Both the position numbers and the translations under genes were made by a program. A model generated the notes under the pieces. The model was given only the letters and a program-made list of their open reading frames with translations, was not told the origin of the DNA and made no database searches. 64,000 nt of DNA from contig JAIPFF010000002.1 of NCBI GenBank assembly GCA_021736785.1, forward strand, positions 62,001 to 126,000. Direction: 5' to 3'. The stretch is from Thiohalocapsa sp. (lineage in GTDB: Bacteria > Pseudomonadota > Gammaproteobacteria > Chromatiales > Chromatiaceae). Below are positions 21,865-31,079 of the stretch, in pieces (position 1 is the stretch's first letter; each line of letters begins with the position of its first letter).

Positions 21865-23283
21865 ATGATCAAACGCGAAAACGATAAGCGCTGCCTGTTC
21901 GTGCTCGATACCAACGTGCTGATGCACGACCCGACCGCGATTTTCCGCTTCAAGGAGCACGACATCTTCGTCCCGATGGTGGTGCTGGAGGAGCTCGACG
22001 CCGGCAAGAAAGGCATGTCCGAGGTCGCGCGCAACGTGCGCCAGGTCAGCCGGTTTCTCGACCAGCTGATGGCCGATGCGGACAAGCAGGAGATCGACGC
22101 TGGCCTGCCGGTGCATCCACTGACGGAGCACGGTCGCGGCTTGGCCGAATCGCCCAGCGGACGGCTGTTCTTCCAGACCGAGCTTCTGGCGCACAGCATC
22201 GCGGAGTCCTTGCCGGGCTCAACCGCCGACAACGATATTCTCGCCACCGCACAGGCGTTGCAGCAACGCGAGCGCAGCCGCCAGGTCGTGATCGTCTCCA
22301 AAGACATCAATCTGCGCATTAAGGCCGCGGTACTCGGGATCCCCGCCGAAGACTACTCCAACGATCAGGTCCTCGAGGACGCCGACCTGCTCTACACCGG
22401 CATGAGCGCGCTCGCGGAGGACTTCTGGGAGCATCACGCCAAGGAGATGGACGCCTGGAAGGAAGAAGGGCGCACCTATTACCGGATCAACGGACCGGAT
22501 GTCGCCGACTGGTATCCCAACCAGTGCCTGTACATCGACAACGACGACGCCTTCGAGGCCATCGTGCGCGAGAAACGCGGCGAGACCGAGGCGGTGATCG
22601 AGTTGGTCGACGACTACCGCATTCAACGCCACAACGTGTGGGGCATCAGCGCACGTAATCGGGAGCAGAATTTCGCGCTCAACATGCTGATGGATCCCGA
22701 GCTCGACTTCGTCACGCTGCTCGGTACCGCCGGAACCGGCAAGACCCTGCTGGCGCTGGCGGCGGGCTTGGCACAGGTGCTCGATCGCGCCATCTACCGC
22801 GAAATCATCATGACGCGGGTGACGGTGCCGGTGGGCGAAGATATCGGCTTTTTGCCAGGTACGGAAGAAGAGAAGATGACGCCCTGGATGGGCGCGCTGA
22901 TGGATAACCTGGAGGTGCTGACCCAGACCGAGGGCGGCGACTGGGGCCGCGCGGCCACCAACGATCTGCTGCGCAACCGCATCCGCATCTCCTCGCTGAA
23001 CTTCATGCGCGGGCGCACGTTCCTCGGCAAGTACATCATTCTCGACGAGGCGCAAAACCTGACCGCCAAGCAAATGAAGACATTGATCACCCGAGCCGGT
23101 CCGGGTACCAAGATCGTCTGCCTCGGCAATATCGCCCAGATCGACACACCGTATCTGACGGAGACAACATCGGGACTGACCTACGTCGTCGACCGCTTCA
23201 AGCAGTGGCAGCACGGCGGTCACGTCACACTCATGCGCGGCGAGCGGTCCCGACTGGCCGACTTCGCCTCCGAGGAGCTTTGA
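21865..23283 (+). CDS. PIN-PhoH family ATPase (YlaK-like)
   Basis: A 472-residue protein with an N-terminal PIN nuclease domain (FVLDTNVLMHDP, acidic residues later at TADNDILATA) joined to a PhoH ATPase domain (Walker A GTAGTGKTLLALAAG, Walker B YIILDEAQNLTAKQ). Proteins of this type are thought to act on RNA. The frame is open far upstream, but the ATG at 21865 directly precedes the PIN domain and gives the normal length. Confidence 0.9.
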   Translation: MIKRENDKRCLFVLDTNVLMHDPTAIFRFKEHDIFVPMVVLEELDAGKKGMSEVARNVRQVSRFLDQLMADADKQEIDAGLPVHPLTEHGRGLAESPSGRLFFQTELLAHSIAESLPGSTADNDILATAQALQQRERSRQVVIVSKDINLRIKAAVLGIPAEDYSNDQVLEDADLLYTGMSALAEDFWEHHAKEMDAWKEEGRTYYRINGPDVADWYPNQCLYIDNDDAFEAIVREKRGETEAVIELVDDYRIQRHNVWGISARNREQNFALNMLMDPELDFVTLLGTAGTGKTLLALAAGLAQVLDRAIYREIIMTRVTVPVGEDIGFLPGTEEEKMTPWMGALMDNLEVLTQTEGGDWGRAATNDLLRNRIRISSLNFMRGRTFLGKYIILDEAQNLTAKQMKTLITRAGPGTKIVCLGNIAQIDTPYLTETTSGLTYVVDRFKQWQHGGHVTLMRGERSRLADFASEEL

Positions 23284-23357
23284 GCCTCCGGCGACCCTGG
23301 CATCCGCACGGCGTCGGCGCGCTGCAGAGATAACCACCACCTGAAGGAGAAATAACG

Positions 23358-23789
23358 ATGACGCGCTCACTCACCGCTCTGATTCCGACCGTAGCCCTCG
23401 TGCTCGGCCTGGCCACCGGCATGGCCTCGGCGGACGAGAAGATGAAGGTCGTCTACCACGTCTCGGACGAAGACAAGGTCAGCTTCGCGCTGAACAACAT
23501 TCAGAATCACATCGACGGTGCCGGCGGCCCGGAGAATGTGGAGATCGTGCTCGTCTCCCACGGCCCCGCGGTAAAGCGCTTCGTCGATATCGAAGCCGTC
23601 GACCGGGTTCGCACCGGTGTCGCGAAACTGCAGGAGCAAGGCGTCACGCTCGAGGCATGCCGAAACACTCTGACGGCACTGAATGTCGACGCGGACGAGT
23701 TGCTGCCGGACTTCGTCATTGCCGAGCAGGGCGGCGTCGTTCGTATCGCCGAGCTGCAATCCCGGGGTTATGTCTACATCCGGCCTTGA
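23358..23789 (+). CDS. Secreted DsrE-like protein
   Basis: A 143-residue protein with a Sec signal peptide (MTRSLTALIPTVALVLGLATG, probable cut at ASA/DE) and a DsrE/DsrF-type domain (VVYHVSDEDKVSFALNNIQN and VEIVLVSHGPAVK). One cysteine lies in LEACRNTL, the place where sulfur-carrying family members have theirs. A strong ribosome site GAAGGAG precedes the ATG. Periplasmic sulfur handling is plausible but not shown. Confidence 0.8.
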   Translation: MTRSLTALIPTVALVLGLATGMASADEKMKVVYHVSDEDKVSFALNNIQNHIDGAGGPENVEIVLVSHGPAVKRFVDIEAVDRVRTGVAKLQEQGVTLEACRNTLTALNVDADELLPDFVIAEQGGVVRIAELQSRGYVYIRP

Positions 23790-24231
23790 CAAAGGCTCCC
23801 TGCGCGCCGCGGTCGAGGCGTTCGCCCGCGAGCGCCTCGGCTGCAACTGTCCGGATAGCGTATTCGCGCACATCCTCGTCGAGGACGCCGGCTCCGGCGT
23901 CTGGCGCATCGACATCGGCGGACGGCTGCTGATCGACCTGGCCCTCGGCCGCAACGCGGCATCGGCGCACTGGGTGTATGAGCGTCTCGCGGCGGGTCTC
24001 GCCGATCGCGATCGCCGCGGCATGAACCGCTACCGCCTCGTGCTGGGCGCCGACGAGGCCGACCAGGCATGGCACGCCGCTTGCGCCGAAGGCGCCCCGA
24101 GCGCGCTTGCCCGCTTCGCCGATGATCGTATCCATTTGCATTGTCTGCCGCGCGCCGACGTCGAGGCCCTGCAGGCCGTGTGTCGCTCGGCACTGCGCGA
24201 GGCCCATGGACAGCTGACGGCTGACGGCTGA
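23770..24231 (+). CDS. Hypothetical protein overlapping the DsrE-like gene
   Basis: A 153-residue open frame beginning MSTSGLDKGSLRAAVEAF. It overlaps the DsrE-like gene end by 20 nt, suggesting translational coupling. A cysteine pair occurs in RLGCNCPDSVF and another cysteine in HLHCLPRADVEAL. I recognise no family. Codon use looks like its neighbours. The last codons fall in a heptanucleotide repeat that contains the stop. Confidence 0.6.
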   Translation: MSTSGLDKGSLRAAVEAFARERLGCNCPDSVFAHILVEDAGSGVWRIDIGGRLLIDLALGRNAASAHWVYERLAAGLADRDRRGMNRYRLVLGADEADQAWHAACAEGAPSALARFADDRIHLHCLPRADVEALQAVCRSALREAHGQLTADG

Positions 24232-24241
24232 CGGCTGACGG
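24214..24241. repeat. Tandem heptanucleotide repeat (CTGACGG x4)
   Basis: Four exact copies of CTGACGG run through the end of the preceding gene; its TGA stop (24229-24231) lies inside the array. Because the unit is seven bases, loss or gain of a copy changes the reading frame at the C-terminus. Confidence 0.9.
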
Positions 24242-24363
24242 CTTGGACAGTGACACCTAGGGGCGGGTAATTCCACCGACCGCGCGGACCTGCCCCGTGC
24301 GACAATCCGCCGGCGCGCCGAGACCGGCTTCTGTCCCCGCTTAGACAATAAGGCTCCACGCTG

Positions 24364-25698
24364 ATGGCTGAACAATCCCAACGCAAGCTCGGCCCCGTCG
24401 TGCTCGCGCCGAACGTGCTGCCGCGCCATGGCGTCGCGTTCATGGGCGCGGCCTTTCTGTCCATCGGCTTGATGACTTTCATCGCCATCGGACAGACCTA
24501 CATTCTCAACGAGCACCTGCGCATCCCCGAATCGCAGCAGGGCGCTATCAGCGGCAATCTGGTCTTCTGGACCGAGATCGTCACGCTGCTTTTCTTCATG
24601 CCGGCGGGCATCCTCATCGACCGTATCAGCAGACGCTCCATCTATGCGGTGGGCTTCTTGCTGCTCGCGGCCACCTACATTCTCTATCCGCTGGCGGAGT
24701 CGGTCGGCGATCTCTACCTCTATCGCTTCATTTACGGTTTGGGCGTCGTTGCCGTCGCCGGCGCCTTGTCCACGGTGCTGGTGGATTATCCTGCCGAGCA
24801 GTCCCGCGGCAAGCTCGTGGCCATGGTCGGCGTGCTCAGCGGCCTAGGCATCGTCTTCACCAACCAGGGCTTCGGGGCGCTGCCGGAGATCCTGATCGGA
24901 AACGGCTTCAGCGGCGAGGAGGCCGGCCGCACCACCCACTTCATCGTCGCCGCACTCTGCGTGGCCGCGGCGGTGCTGGTGGGGCTCGGGCTGAAGGCGG
25001 GCATCCCGATCCGTCGCGAAGAGCGCCCGTCGGTGCGCCAGCTCTTCATCAGCGGCTTCTCCCAGGCCCGCAATCCGCGCATCGCTTTGGCCTACTCCGC
25101 CGCCTTCATCGCCCGCGGCGATCAGTCCGTGAATGCGACGTTTCTGATTCTCTGGGGCACCCTGGCCGGCAAAGCCGCGGGCATGGACTCCGCGGAAGCG
25201 GTGATGAACGGCACGCTGATCTTCGTGATCGCGCAGATCTCCGCATTGGTCTGGGCACCGATCCTGGGCCCTCTGCTGGATCGGATCGACCGCGTCACCG
25301 CGTTGGCCATTTGCATGGTCCTGGCCGCGATCGGCAACCTGTCGCTGGTGCTGCTCGATGATCCGCTGGCCGACATCGGAATCGTCTTCTTCATTCTGCT
25401 GGGCATCGGGCAGATCAGTGTCTTTCTCGGCGCGCAGTCGCTGATTGGTCAGGAGGCGCCGCACAACAAGCGCGGATCGGTGCTCGGCGCATTCAATATC
25501 TCCGGCGCCGTCGGCATCTTGCTGATCACTTCCACCGGCGGAAGGCTGTTCGACGCCATCGATCCGCGAGCGCCCTTCGTCGTGGTCGGCGTCATCAACG
25601 TATTGCTGTTCTTCGCCAGCCTCTACGTCCGCCTGAAGGCCTCCCCGCCCCCGGACTCCGCCGGGCGCGCCGACGCGGAGCGGCTGCTCGCCCCCTGA
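24364..25698 (+). CDS. Major facilitator superfamily transporter
   Basis: A 444-residue inner-membrane protein with about twelve hydrophobic helices. The loop PAGILIDRISRRSIYAVGF after the second helix is the MFS motif-A type, and YRFIYGLGVVAVAGALSTVL and a matching second half follow. No motif identifies the substrate. It stands alone, 132 nt after the repeat region. Confidence 0.85.
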   Translation: MAEQSQRKLGPVVLAPNVLPRHGVAFMGAAFLSIGLMTFIAIGQTYILNEHLRIPESQQGAISGNLVFWTEIVTLLFFMPAGILIDRISRRSIYAVGFLLLAATYILYPLAESVGDLYLYRFIYGLGVVAVAGALSTVLVDYPAEQSRGKLVAMVGVLSGLGIVFTNQGFGALPEILIGNGFSGEEAGRTTHFIVAALCVAAAVLVGLGLKAGIPIRREERPSVRQLFISGFSQARNPRIALAYSAAFIARGDQSVNATFLILWGTLAGKAAGMDSAEAVMNGTLIFVIAQISALVWAPILGPLLDRIDRVTALAICMVLAAIGNLSLVLLDDPLADIGIVFFILLGIGQISVFLGAQSLIGQEAPHNKRGSVLGAFNISGAVGILLITSTGGRLFDAIDPRAPFVVVGVINVLLFFASLYVRLKASPPPDSAGRADAERLLAP

Positions 25699-25790
25699 CC
25701 GGCTCGGCTGCCCGGTTGCCGGCAGCCCGCCGTCGGCGTGCAAAATTGTCCTCAGCGCGGATCGACGCGACCCGCGTCACGTTTCGGTTC

Positions 25791-25913
25791 GATTCAGGTT
25801 GCTATCTTCGAAACATCGCCAGGTGAAACGGCGATGTTTACGCGGAGCATGGAGGCTCCGCCGTTTTCGGCGCCGAAGGGCGCCCATGCGGCGCCGGCGC
25901 AAGTAACCGAGTC
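25791..25913 (+). ncRNA. Candidate structured RNA upstream of pilin genes
   Basis: The transcript can fold into a multi-branched structure. A closing helix pairs GATTC/GGTT/GC at 25791-25802 with GC/AACC/GAGTC at 25899-25913. It encloses three perfect hairpins: a 10-bp stem at 25811-25839 (loop AGGTGAAAC), a 7-bp stem at 25842-25861 (loop ATGGAG) and a 6-bp stem at 25869-25884 (loop GAAG). It fits none of the riboswitch consensus sequences I know, including c-di-GMP-I. The rest of the 376-nt gap shows no convincing gene. Confidence 0.5.
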
Positions 25914-26074
25914 GAATGCCACGGCGCAGCCTACGGCGACGTCACCGCGGTTTTCGCAGTCAATCGCGATAAGCCGGGCCTTACAGGCCCGCAGAGCGCC
26001 AAGGCCCTGTGCGGGCTCGCCCGGCAGCGGATGGGCCGACGGCATCCAGCGGATAACAGTGGGCTCGGCCGTCT

Positions 26075-26698
26075 ATGCCGCCAACGACAACTTCGAAGAC
26101 GACCTCCGATGCAGGCTTCCGCCAAGTCGCGGATGCCTCTGTCCGGAGGATCCGGCGGAGCCGGTCCTCGAGCGAAGGCAATCGGTGCCGGGGGATTCGG
26201 CGGGCGTGCTCGGGCTTTACGCTGATCGAGCTGATGATCGTCGTCGCCATCGTCGGCGTCCTTGCGGCGGTGGCAATTCCCGCTTACCAGAATTACACCC
26301 TGCGCGCGGAGTCGGTGGACGGCTATCTGCAGTTCGCTGCACTGAAACCGCGGATCGGTGAGTTCTACTACGCGAAGGGCCGGCTGCCGGCGGATTTCGT
26401 CGAGCTCGGGCTGCCGAAGGCTACCGGCACGGCCTACGGGGGCGACAGCGCAACGTTCGACGAGGCGTTCGGATACCGCAGCGAGGTCTGGAAGAGTGTC
26501 GAATATCAGCCGAAGGCTACGAACCGCTTCGTGTTCGTACTGCGGTCATGGCAGACGCCCGACATCGGCCTGCATTTCCAGATCAAGACCGACGGCGGCA
26601 TGGTGCGCTTTCGCTGCACGATCAACGGCAATACGACCCGCGCCTCGTTTGTTCCCGCGCAATGCCGCGACGGCGTAGTGACCGAATGGGTCTGGTGA
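26075..26698 (+). CDS. Type IV pilin-like protein 1, unusual long leader
   Basis: A pilin-like protein with the prepilin peptidase site [24 protein letters not shown] and an unusually short conserved region after it. The mature part would be 160 residues and contains a late disulfide-type pair (RFRCTING and PAQCRDG). The only ATG in frame (26075) gives a basic 47-residue leader, far longer than usual; no GTG or TTG lies nearer in frame. A non-standard start or an upstream error may explain this. Probably surface-exposed or a minor pilin. Confidence 0.65.
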   Translation: MPPTTTSKTTSDAGFRQVADASVRRIRRSRSSSEGNRCRGIRRACSGFTLIELMIVVAIVGVLAAVAIPAYQNYTLRAESVDGYLQFAALKPRIGEFYYAKGRLPADFVELGLPKATGTAYGGDSATFDEAFGYRSEVWKSVEYQPKATNRFVFVLRSWQTPDIGLHFQIKTDGGMVRFRCTINGNTTRASFVPAQCRDGVVTEWVW

Positions 26699-26701
26699 GC
26701 A

Positions 26702-26730
26702 GCCCGCACGGGTGAGCGGCCCGTGCGGGC
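26702..26730. other. Intergenic stem-loop after pilin 1
   Basis: A perfect 11-bp inverted repeat, GCCCGCACGGG and its complement around a 7-base loop, begins four bases after the pilin 1 stop. There is no T run. It could attenuate transcription or protect the pilin 1 mRNA end. Confidence 0.6.
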
Positions 26731-26939
26731 AAGCGGCCTATACGGATGCGCGGGCCGGCACGGCATAGGACGCAAGGCAGAGAATGCGGCGGTTCGAAAT
26801 CGCCGAAAGACGGCAGACGAGTCGCTGCCGTAAACCGTCTCGGGCCCCGGCCGTCGCCGCGCCCGACACGTCCGCGGGCAAGGAGCGCCGTTCATCCGCG
26901 TCCGCCGGCTCCTGCAGTCGTGCGACGCTTACGTCGGGT

Positions 26940-27398
26940 GTGATCTTGGCCAAGCGATCCGAGTGCGGCTTTACATTGATCGAGCTGATGATCGTCGTCG
27001 CCATCATCGGCGTGCTGGCGGCCGTTGCAATCCCCTCTTATCTCGATCTCACGGTCCGCGTGAAAGTCGCCGAAGGCATCCAGTACCTGTCGCCCTACAA
27101 GGCGGAAATCGCCGAGTACGTCTATGAAGCGAACGGTCGCCTGCCGGACAAGGATCAGAACTACGTCAGCGGCGGTACCGGCGTCGTCGAGAAGGTCAAA
27201 TGGTCATTCAGACGCGAAGCCATCGAGCTCTGGTTCGGCGCGGAGGCCGGCGGCGAATTGCACGGGCGCATTCTGTGGCTCAAGCCGACCGTTCTGGCCA
27301 ACGGCACCATCACCTGGAAATGCATCGGACATTCGGGCGCGGGGGGCGCGGGATGGCAGATGCCGCAGCGCTACCTGCCCTCGAGTTGCCGTGACTGA
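26940..27398 (+). CDS. Type IV pilin-like protein 2
   Basis: A second pilin-like protein with [25 protein letters not shown] and a C-terminal cysteine pair (WKCIGHSG and PSSCRD). With the GTG at 26940 the leader is 10 residues (MILAKRSECG), a normal prepilin length; TTG at 26946 would give 8. An ATG at 26784 would give a 62-residue leader, which is unlikely. The first 30 mature residues closely match pilin 1 and the rest differs, suggesting an old duplication. Confidence 0.7.
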   Translation: MILAKRSECGFTLIELMIVVAIIGVLAAVAIPSYLDLTVRVKVAEGIQYLSPYKAEIAEYVYEANGRLPDKDQNYVSGGTGVVEKVKWSFRREAIELWFGAEAGGELHGRILWLKPTVLANGTITWKCIGHSGAGGAGWQMPQRYLPSSCRD

Positions 27399-27524
27399 AG
27401 CCTTGGGCCTTCCTCCAGGGCTCGCCCGGGCCGGGTCGGCCGGCGTGTGGCCGGGCGGTTCGGATCGGTCAGCTGCCCGAGCGCTTGCACGAGCAGGCGC
27501 GAGCGCGCACGCACCGCTCCCGGC

Positions 27525-28967
27525 TCAGGCCTCGTCGTCGGCCAGTCCATAGCGCGCAAGCTTGGCGCGCAGCCCCACCCTGGAGAGTCCGAGCGCTTCG
27601 GCCGCACGCGTCTTGTTGCCGCCGTGGCGGGCCAGTGTGTCGCGCAGCAATGCAGCCTCAATGGACGCGACCCGCTGCTTCAGCGTGCCTTCGCTTGTCG
27701 CGCCCCCGGCTGCAGCGGCAGCAGGCGCTGTACCGACGATGTGCGCGGCCAGCATCGGCGCGTCGATGACCTCGCCCGCGCTCATGACCAGCACGCGCTG
27801 GATTTCGTTTTGAAGCTCGCGGACGTTGCCCGGCCAGCCGTAGCCCCGCAGACACTCCAGCGCCGCCGGGGTGAAACTGCGCGCCGGCAGCTCGAATGCG
27901 GCCAGCGTCTGCTCCAGCAACCGTTGTGCGATGGGCCCAATATCCACCGGGCGCTCGCGCAGCGCGGGCAGATGGAGCCGGATACCGGCGAGGCGGTAGA
28001 ACAGATCGGGGCGGAGGCGGCCGGCGGCCATCTCCTGCTCGGGATCACGGTTGGTCGCGGCAACCACCCGCACGTCGATACGCCGGCGCTGGCTACTGCC
28101 GAGCGGGCGCACCTCGCGCTCCTGCAGCACCCGCAGCAGCTTTACTTGGAAAGCCGGCGAAACGTCGCCGATCTCGTCGAGAAAAATCGTGCCGCCGTCG
28201 GCCTGCTCGAACAGCCCGACGCGGTCGCCGACCGCGCCGGTAAAGGCGCCCTTGCGGTGGCCGAAGAGCTCGCTCTCGAGTAACTGGTCCGGCAGCGCGC
28301 CGCAATTCTCGGCGACGAACGGCTGATCGGCGCGCGGGCTGTTGTAGTGCAGCGCACGGGCGAACAGCTCCTTGCCGGTGCCGGACTCACCGGTCAGCAG
28401 GACCGGGATATCGTAGGGTGCCGCAAGTGCCACCTGCTCGCAGACACGATCGAGCGGGCTGCCCGGGGCGCGCACGATCGCATCGAGCCGCAAGCTCTGC
28501 TTCAGCGCAGCGCGCCTCTGTTCGGTGCGCTGCGCCAGGGTCGCCGAGGTCAACCTGTTCTCGAGGGCCAGCCGGTCGTTCTCGCGCTGCAGCGCAAACA
28601 GCCGACAGGCATTGCCGACGGTGAGCAACAGATTGTCGGGGTGCCAGGGCTTGGTAATGTACTGATAGATGCCGGCCCGATTGACGCCGTCGATGATGTC
28701 TTCGGCGTCCGTATAGCCGGAGATGATGATGCGTACGACATCGGGCCAGCGCTCGCGCACCGAGGCCAACAGTTCGACACCGGTGGTCACCGGCATACGC
28801 TGATCGGAGACGACCACCTGCACCCACTCGTCGGCCAGGACGCGCTGCGCGGCTTCGGCATCCACCGCCGTGCGGACATCGAACTGCTCGTCGAGAATGC
28901 GCTCCATGGTCTGCAGCGACTGCACCTCGTCATCCACCAGCAAGACGATCGGGCGGGTCTGGGTCAT
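27525..28967 (-). CDS. hoxA: Hydrogenase sigma-54 response regulator HoxA/HupR
   Basis: NtrC-type activator of uptake hydrogenase genes. The 480-residue protein has an N-terminal receiver domain (LLVDDE; phospho-acceptor Asp in VVVSDQRMP), a linker coiled segment, an AAA+ domain (Walker A GESGTGKE, GAFTGA loop that touches sigma-54, Walker B GTIFLDEIGD) and a Fis-type helix-turn-helix (NKTRAAEALGLSRVGLRAKL). The ATG at 28967 is chosen because it directly begins the receiver domain. It closes the hup cluster; the sensor kinase is not in the window. Confidence 0.9.
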   Translation of the reverse strand: MTQTRPIVLLVDDEVQSLQTMERILDEQFDVRTAVDAEAAQRVLADEWVQVVVSDQRMPVTTGVELLASVRERWPDVVRIIISGYTDAEDIIDGVNRAGIYQYITKPWHPDNLLLTVGNACRLFALQRENDRLALENRLTSATLAQRTEQRRAALKQSLRLDAIVRAPGSPLDRVCEQVALAAPYDIPVLLTGESGTGKELFARALHYNSPRADQPFVAENCGALPDQLLESELFGHRKGAFTGAVGDRVGLFEQADGGTIFLDEIGDVSPAFQVKLLRVLQEREVRPLGSSQRRRIDVRVVAATNRDPEQEMAAGRLRPDLFYRLAGIRLHLPALRERPVDIGPIAQRLLEQTLAAFELPARSFTPAALECLRGYGWPGNVRELQNEIQRVLVMSAGEVIDAPMLAAHIVGTAPAAAAAGGATSEGTLKQRVASIEAALLRDTLARHGGNKTRAAEALGLSRVGLRAKLARYGLADDEA

Positions 28968-29222
28968 CGCGGTTCGGACGCCTGCGGGGCACAACGGAGC
29001 CCGCAGCATAGCGCGCGCTGCGCGCCGCGGGCCAGCTTGAGCCCGGACACTTGCGGACGAGCTCCGCCGCCGCGCACGGCACGGGCGATCGGTGCAGGGG
29101 AATCCGCGCACGGGGGGTAACCAGCGGCGTACGCCGCGGCCGAGAGACGCGCAACACCGGCGCGGGCGCCGCCGGCCTCGCGGATCGTCGTCGGGAGCGC
29201 GCCGAATGGAGGCCGTGGCGGC

Positions 29223-29759
29223 TCAGCGCCGCCGAGCAAATTGACCGCGCAGCAGATCGCGCCGGCTGATGCCGGGACCGGCATCGACAGCTGCAGGCTC
29301 GGGCGCCGGCGGCGCGGGATCGAGCAATTCGCTCATCACCGCCCGCGCAGTGGCGACGGCACCGGCTTGGTCGAGGAAATCGTTCATCGGCGAGAACAGC
29401 GAGCATGCGCCGAAGGGTCCGATATCGTCTTCGAAGGAGGCGATGAAACCGAATCGGCCCGCCGGCAGCGAAAGGGTGAGCTCGGTGCCCGTGCTGCCGG
29501 GGACATGTCGGGACTCGGGTCCCGGCACCAGTATCAAGTTCATGCACCAGGGCGTAATCAGTACGCCGAGCCAGTCGCCGCGCCAGGCGCGGGCACCGAC
29601 GACCTCGACCGACAGATCCGGATGCAAGATCGGCAGGCCTTGCATGCGCTCGCGCTCGATGCGCGCGAACACCTCCGTAAGGCAGCGCGCAACGGCATCC
29701 ACGTCCAGGGCTGCCGCCGACGGCGGGCCGGACTTCGAAGGCGTATCGTGGTCGGTCAT
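29223..29759 (-). CDS. hupJ: NiFe-hydrogenase assembly chaperone HupJ/HybE family
   Basis: A 178-residue chaperone-like protein with the family core GDWLGVLITPWCMNLILVPG and FGFIASFEDDIGPFGACSLFSPM. HybE/HupJ proteins assist maturation or Tat export control of the hydrogenase large and small subunits. It lies between rubredoxin (174-nt gap) and hoxA (255-nt gap) in the order expected for hup clusters. Confidence 0.88.
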   Translation of the reverse strand: MTDHDTPSKSGPPSAAALDVDAVARCLTEVFARIERERMQGLPILHPDLSVEVVGARAWRGDWLGVLITPWCMNLILVPGPESRHVPGSTGTELTLSLPAGRFGFIASFEDDIGPFGACSLFSPMNDFLDQAGAVATARAVMSELLDPAPPAPEPAAVDAGPGISRRDLLRGQFARRR

Positions 29760-29933
29760 CTGCGCGCCGCCGCGACAGGGCGCAGGCGGACTCGGATGAT
29801 GCCGACAGCCCTGCCCCGATGCGGATCACAGTCCGCAATCGCGGCGCAGGTACCCGGGCTTGAACGAATCATTTCCGAGATCTTGCGCCGGTGACGGGCT
29901 TGTCGGCGCAGCGCCGACGGGGAGCGCCGTTGC

Positions 29934-30185
29934 TCAGTGACCGGCAGGATCAATGACCAGGAAATGGTCTTTGTCGGCATCGCAGTTGGGACAACGCCAA
30001 TCATCCGGTAGCTCGGTAAACGGTGTGCCGGGCGGCACTTGGCCCTGGTCGTCACCGATTTCGGGATCGTAGACGTGCCAGCAAATGCGGCATTCCATCA
30101 ATGCCGGCCCGTCGCCGACAGCCGAGTCCGAAGCCGCTTCCCGGCTCGACTCAGTGCCGGATCGGTCAACGCCGTGCCGCGCCAT
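29934..30185 (-). CDS. hupI: Hydrogenase-associated rubredoxin HupI
   Basis: A rubredoxin with one iron site formed by [10 protein letters not shown] and RCPNCDADK. In hup/hox clusters it is needed for hydrogenase maturation in the presence of oxygen. The start is uncertain: ATG at 30185 (83 residues) is used here, TTG at 30203 would overlap hupH by 4 nt, and ATG at 30098 would give a minimal rubredoxin. Confidence 0.85.
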   Translation of the reverse strand: MARHGVDRSGTESSREAASDSAVGDGPALMECRICWHVYDPEIGDDQGQVPPGTPFTELPDDWRCPNCDADKDHFLVIDPAGH

Positions 30186-30199
30186 CTCCGGGCCGTGGC

Positions 30200-31078
30200 T
30201 CAAAGTGCGCCGAGAATCTCGGCCAGGCGCTCGGCACTATCGGCGATGTCTTCTTGCGCGGCCAGCGCAGCTTCCGGTACTTCGGTGATCTCGAGCGTGT
30301 CCAGAATCAACCGGTCGTCGGAGTTGAAGTGGCGTACCCACCAGACATTGCGCAACCTGGTCGAGGTGATACGGCAGTTTCCGTAGCCCCGCGACAGCAG
30401 CGTGACGGGGCCGATATCGAGCATCTCGTCGAGAAATGCCAGATCCTGCTCGGTCTGCGGCAGCAGCGTGAGGTTGATGACATGCGCGGAAGAGACTTTA
30501 CCGGCATTGAAGGCCGCCGCACGCTCGTTTAGCTCGGCAAGGACGCCGGGCGCATTCATGATGCCATCCGGCAAAACAGCGGGCACCTCGATCGCATCGA
30601 GTGCGTCCGTGAAAGCGCCGAAACGCACGATCCCGGGCACGTCGGCGATCTCCAGCACATCGCGCAGCACGCGACCGTCTGCGCTTTCCGAACGCACGCG
30701 CCAAACGCCGGCTAGCCGCGTTTCCTGGGCACTGACGGGCTCGGATCCCTGCTGCTGTACCGACACTTCGCCTTCGCCCAGTGTCTCTTCCACCAAGCGG
30801 CGGCTGGACGGATCGAGCATCTGCAGATCAATCACCTGGGGCAACGCGCCGATGCGGTAACCGGTCAGCAGCACATAGAGCGATTCCAGCAGCGACACCG
30901 CCGGCGTTGCGGCGGACAGAAGCTCGGGCTCGGGCAGCGCGGGCGGCTCGTAGGTGCGCATCGCCGAGGGCATTTGAAGGTAGTGAAGCTCGCTGCCGTC
31001 TGCTTCACCGGGCTGTGTTCCGGCTCCGACCAAGCCGCCGCGAAGCGGAATCGGTACGGCAGTCGATTTATTTGTCAT
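30200..31078 (-). CDS. hupH: Hydrogenase expression/formation protein HupH
   Basis: A 292-residue cytoplasmic maturation factor of the HupH/HoxQ/HyaF family, with the typical duplicated ends ([11 protein letters not shown]... GVWRVRSES and [20 protein letters not shown]). HyaF-type proteins work with HupG on the small subunit. The ATG at 31078 lies one base after the hupG stop. Confidence 0.88.
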   Translation of the reverse strand: MTNKSTAVPIPLRGGLVGAGTQPGEADGSELHYLQMPSAMRTYEPPALPEPELLSAATPAVSLLESLYVLLTGYRIGALPQVIDLQMLDPSSRRLVEETLGEGEVSVQQQGSEPVSAQETRLAGVWRVRSESADGRVLRDVLEIADVPGIVRFGAFTDALDAIEVPAVLPDGIMNAPGVLAELNERAAAFNAGKVSSAHVINLTLLPQTEQDLAFLDEMLDIGPVTLLSRGYGNCRITSTRLRNVWWVRHFNSDDRLILDTLEITEVPEAALAAQEDIADSAERLAEILGAL

Positions 31079-31079
31079 C

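Noticed and set aside
25791-25913. c-di-GMP-I or cobalamin riboswitch
   Set aside because: The conserved GGCAAACC/GACGCAAAGCC and B12-box sequences are absent, so it is kept only as an unnamed structured RNA.
28990-29040. Weak sigma-54-like motif upstream of hoxA
   Set aside because: GG-GC spacing fits, but four fixed positions mismatch in very GC-rich DNA.
28964-29284. 106-residue frame between hoxA and hupJ
   Set aside because: Overlaps hupJ, no ribosome site, Ala/Arg/Pro-rich shadow composition.
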